A DNA stretch of 7,491 bases from an uncultured Shinella sp. (GTDB lineage: Bacteria > Pseudomonadota > Alphaproteobacteria > Rhizobiales > Rhizobiaceae): positions 1 through 7,491 of the forward strand of contig CAMLOC010000162.1 in assembly GCA_946481465.1 (NCBI GenBank). Reading direction: 5' to 3'. The translations under genes and the position numbers were made by a program. How positions within the stretch are numbered: the first letter of the stretch is position 1; every line of letters starts with the position of its first letter. The notes below the pieces were generated by a model. It worked only from the letters and a program-made list of their open reading frames with translations. It made no database searches and was not told where the DNA came from. Below, piece after piece: positions 5,972 to 7,491 of this stretch.

Positions 5972-7015
5972 TCACCGTATCGGATAGGCGTACATCAGGC
6001 CACCTTTGCCGGCCGAGGCGTTCTGGCTGCCTTCGCGCTTCAGCTTGAAGGGCGTTTCGGGGCCGAGATGACGGTCGAAGACCTCGCCGTAGGAGCCGAC
6101 CTGCTTGATGACCTGATAGGCCCAGTCGGCGGGCAGCTTCATCTTTACGGCCATGTCGGCCGTCGCGCCGTCCTTGGCAAAGAGGCGCTGCACGGCCTTC
6201 GGCTGCTTGTCGAGATCGGCGACGGCGGCATCGACATTCGTCGAGTTAATGCCGAGTTCGTCGGCGTTCAGCATGACCTGGAAGGCCCAGCGAACGGCCT
6301 TCTGCAGCGTTTCGTCCGGCTGCGTGACCAGTGTCAGCGGCTCGGCGGAGATGATGTCCGGCAGGAGTTCGTAGTCGTCGGGGTTCTTGGCAAGGCGGCG
6401 GTCGGCGGCGAGCGCCGTCATGTCGGAGGCGTAGGCGTCGCACTTGCCGGCGAAGAAGGCCTGCAGGCGCGCGGTCTTGTCGGCGATGTTCTCGACCTTG
6501 TAGTCGATGCCCTGGGCGGCGAACCAGTCGGCGATGTTGAGCAGGGTCGTCGAGCCGTCTTCCGCACAGATCGTCGCCCCCTGCAGTTCCGAAGCGGACT
6601 TCAGGCCGAGCGCCTTGGGCACCATGAAGCCCTGGCCGTCGTAGAAGGTGGTGGCGACGAAGGCGAGGCCGGGATCGGCCGAGCGCGTACCCGTTTCCGT
6701 GACCGAGCGGGAGGCCATGTGCGCCTGCCGGGAGACGAGGCTCTTCAGCGAGTCGGAAAAGCCGATGCCGCGGATATCCGCCTTGTTCGCATCACCGAGA
6801 ATGGCTGCTGCCGCCATGCGGCAGAAATCGGCGTTGAAGCCCTGGAAGACGCCGGCGCTGTCAGGCACGGAGAAACCCGGCGCGCTGGGGCTGACGAGGC
6901 AGACGAGCTTTCCACCCGAGATCACCTCGTCGAAAACCGGACCGGCGTGAGCCGGAGGCGTGATTGCCAGAGTGGCGGCGCAGGCGAGCGCTGCCGCGAG
7001 ATATGACCGAAGCAT
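5972..7015 (-). CDS. Periplasmic amino-acid-type ABC substrate-binding protein, AapJ-like
   Basis: This 347-residue protein captures the solute in the periplasm for the downstream permeases. It has a Sec signal peptide with a basic start, an Ala/Leu core and an AHA cleavage site after residue 24. The mature part follows the AapJ plan: KLVCLVSPSAPGFSVPDSAG, FCRMAAAAILGD, TFYDGQGFMVPKALGLKSAS, ICAEDGSTTLLNIADWF, KCDAYASDMTAL, AEPLTLV and WAYQVIKQVGSYGEVFDRHL, ending KGGLMYAYPIR. Cys39/Cys65 and Cys150/Cys192 match the family's likely disulfides. Arg103 and Asp198 match the residues expected to hold an amino acid's carboxylate and amino groups. Around Arg103, however, the recalled family text (GEVDILSRNTTWT) is changed to RQAHMASRSVTET, adding R96 and H99. 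This hints at a different, perhaps more acidic ligand. ATG at 7015 has a strong GGAGGAGGAA ribosome site. It is the first gene of the operon. Confidence 0.94.
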   Translation of the reverse strand: MLRSYLAAALACAATLAITPPAHAGPVFDEVISGGKLVCLVSPSAPGFSVPDSAGVFQGFNADFCRMAAAAILGDANKADIRGIGFSDSLKSLVSRQAHMASRSVTETGTRSADPGLAFVATTFYDGQGFMVPKALGLKSASELQGATICAEDGSTTLLNIADWFAAQGIDYKVENIADKTARLQAFFAGKCDAYASDMTALAADRRLAKNPDDYELLPDIISAEPLTLVTQPDETLQKAVRWAFQVMLNADELGINSTNVDAAVADLDKQPKAVQRLFAKDGATADMAVKMKLPADWAYQVIKQVGSYGEVFDRHLGPETPFKLKREGSQNASAGKGGLMYAYPIR

Positions 7016-7052
7016 GATGGTTCCTCCTCCATGAGCAGGTAGAGACAGCTAT

Positions 7053-7066
7053 ACCTGTATACAGGT
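7053..7066. promoter_or_regulatory. Perfect palindrome, candidate GntR operator
   Basis: ACCTGTATACAGGT is its own reverse complement over all 14 bases. The GTATAC centre is like many operators of FCD-type GntR regulators. It starts two bases downstream of the proposed -10 of the operon promoter, where a bound repressor would block transcription initiation. The regulator encoded in the operon (4744-5364) is the obvious candidate to bind it, although binding is inferred. Confidence 0.75.
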
Positions 7067-7068
7067 GT

Positions 7069-7097
7069 AACGTATGACCAGTTCTCCGGGCTGTCAA
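7069..7097 (-). promoter_or_regulatory. Sigma-70-type promoter of the transporter/phosphatase operon
   Basis: On the minus strand a perfect TTGACA -35 (7092-7097) is followed after exactly 17 bases by TACGTT (7069-7074), a weak -10. A strong -35 with a poor -10 is common in rhizobial promoters. Transcription would begin within or next to the palindrome, about 45 bases before the binding-protein start at 7015. No other good promoter was seen inside the operon. Confidence 0.6.
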
Positions 7098-7158
7098 CGG
7101 TCGCGTGATTTTCTGCATTTCCGGAGTTGCTCAGTGCACCGCTGCGACCGCGGGGCAG

Positions 7159-7491
7159 TCAATCTGGGACTGAAGTGCGACCGGAGGCGGCTTTGGTCGC
7201 TGTCATGCTGCGAACATCGTGGGCATAGATTCCAGCCGCGCGGTTCCTTCCTCCCCGTTTTGCCGTGTAGAGGGCCTTGTCCGCTCTCTCCATGAGCTGG
7301 TCCAGGGTGTCATCGACGCGTGCGCAGGCCACGCCACAGCTGATCGTCACCACCCGTTCTTCCAGGAGCGGCCATTGCGCGACTTGGACGCATAACCCGG
7401 CAGCAATTTCCAACGCTTTGGCATGCGGTGTTTCCGGTAAGATGATGACAAATTCCTCGCCGCCCCAACGTCCGAACGTATCGGAGGAGCG
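7159..7491 (-). CDS. GGDEF-domain diguanylate cyclase, C-terminal part (gene runs off the right edge)
   Basis: The last 110 codons of a cyclic-di-GMP synthase gene are present. The catalytic loop reads RWGGEEFVIILPET, so the active-site GGEEF is intact. RSSD lies five residues before it, matching the RxxD inhibitory I-site that binds product c-di-GMP. Downstream come VTISCGVACARVDDTLDQLM and ERADKALYTAKRGGRNRA, the standard end of a GGDEF domain, then a short tail ending in a TGA at 7159-7161. The N-terminal sensor or membrane part lies outside the window. It reads in the same direction as the transporter operon but is separated from it by 143 bases holding that operon's own promoter, so it is probably a separate unit. 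Confidence 0.93.
   Translation of the reverse strand, partial: RSSDTFGRWGGEEFVIILPETPHAKALEIAAGLCVQVAQWPLLEERVVTISCGVACARVDDTLDQLMERADKALYTAKRGGRNRAAGIYAHDVRSMTATKAASGRTSVPD

Noticed and set aside
5870..7006. 378-residue plus-strand frame opposite the binding protein
   Set aside because: It is antisense to a clearly homologous binding protein. The Gly/Val/Arg-rich text is typical of codon-mirrored shadows.
7098..7200. Repeated GCGACC/GGTCGC inverted segments (7098-7104 with 7144-7150; 7177-7182 with 7195-7200) as a terminator
   Set aside because: The stems are only 6-7 bases. The first has a 39-base loop, the second lies inside the GGDEF coding region, and neither has a following T-run.
1..7491. 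CRISPR arrays, tRNA/rRNA genes, insertion sequences, retron- or riboswitch-like structure
   Set aside because: I saw no regularly spaced direct repeats, tRNA cloverleaf signals, transposase frames or terminal inverted repeats. The window is fully explained by the protein genes, remnant and control sites listed.

Overview
The window looks like a piece of an alphaproteobacterial genome, most likely Rhizobiales/Rhizobiaceae. The reasons are high GC, tightly overlapping ATGA/GTGA gene junctions, AapJ/AapQ/AapM-type amino acid transport genes, and a LysR-remnant/aldo-keto reductase pair of a kind common in rhizobia. These assignments rest on recalled family features; no database search was possible.

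Layout, left to right. (1) At the left edge, on the minus strand, is the N-terminal part of a small Imm-5-like 'putative immunity protein' gene (1-233). (2) Next to it is a decayed LysR regulator (290-572, minus): an N-terminal helix-turn-helix piece joined to a C-terminal effector-domain piece, with a large internal deletion, a one-base frameshift and a lost C-terminus. (3) Divergent from it is an intact aldo/keto reductase (757-1794, plus), followed by a strong hairpin (1838-1872) in the convergent gap. (4) From 7015 down to 1941 on the minus strand is one compact six-gene operon: periplasmic amino-acid-type binding protein, Cys-based phosphatase 1, GntR-type regulator, Cys-based phosphatase 2, AapQ-like permease, AapM-like permease. 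Four of the five junctions overlap by 4 bp or leave only a few bases. Upstream are a TTGACA-type promoter and a perfect 14-bp palindrome just downstream of the -10, a good candidate operator for the operon's own GntR regulator. (5) At the right edge, also minus strand, is the C-terminal end of a GGDEF diguanylate cyclase (7159-7491).

The notable part is the operon. Two different cytoplasmic tyrosine/dual-specificity-type phosphatases are interleaved with a polar amino acid ABC importer and its regulator, while the ATPase subunit that normally follows the two permeases is absent. The binding protein also appears to have gained basic residues (R96, H99) beside the arginine (R103) expected to bind the ligand carboxylate. 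A coherent but unproven reading is an uptake and dephosphorylation cassette for a phosphorylated, amino-acid-like compound. It would be induced through the GntR regulator and borrow its ATPase from another Aap-type transporter.
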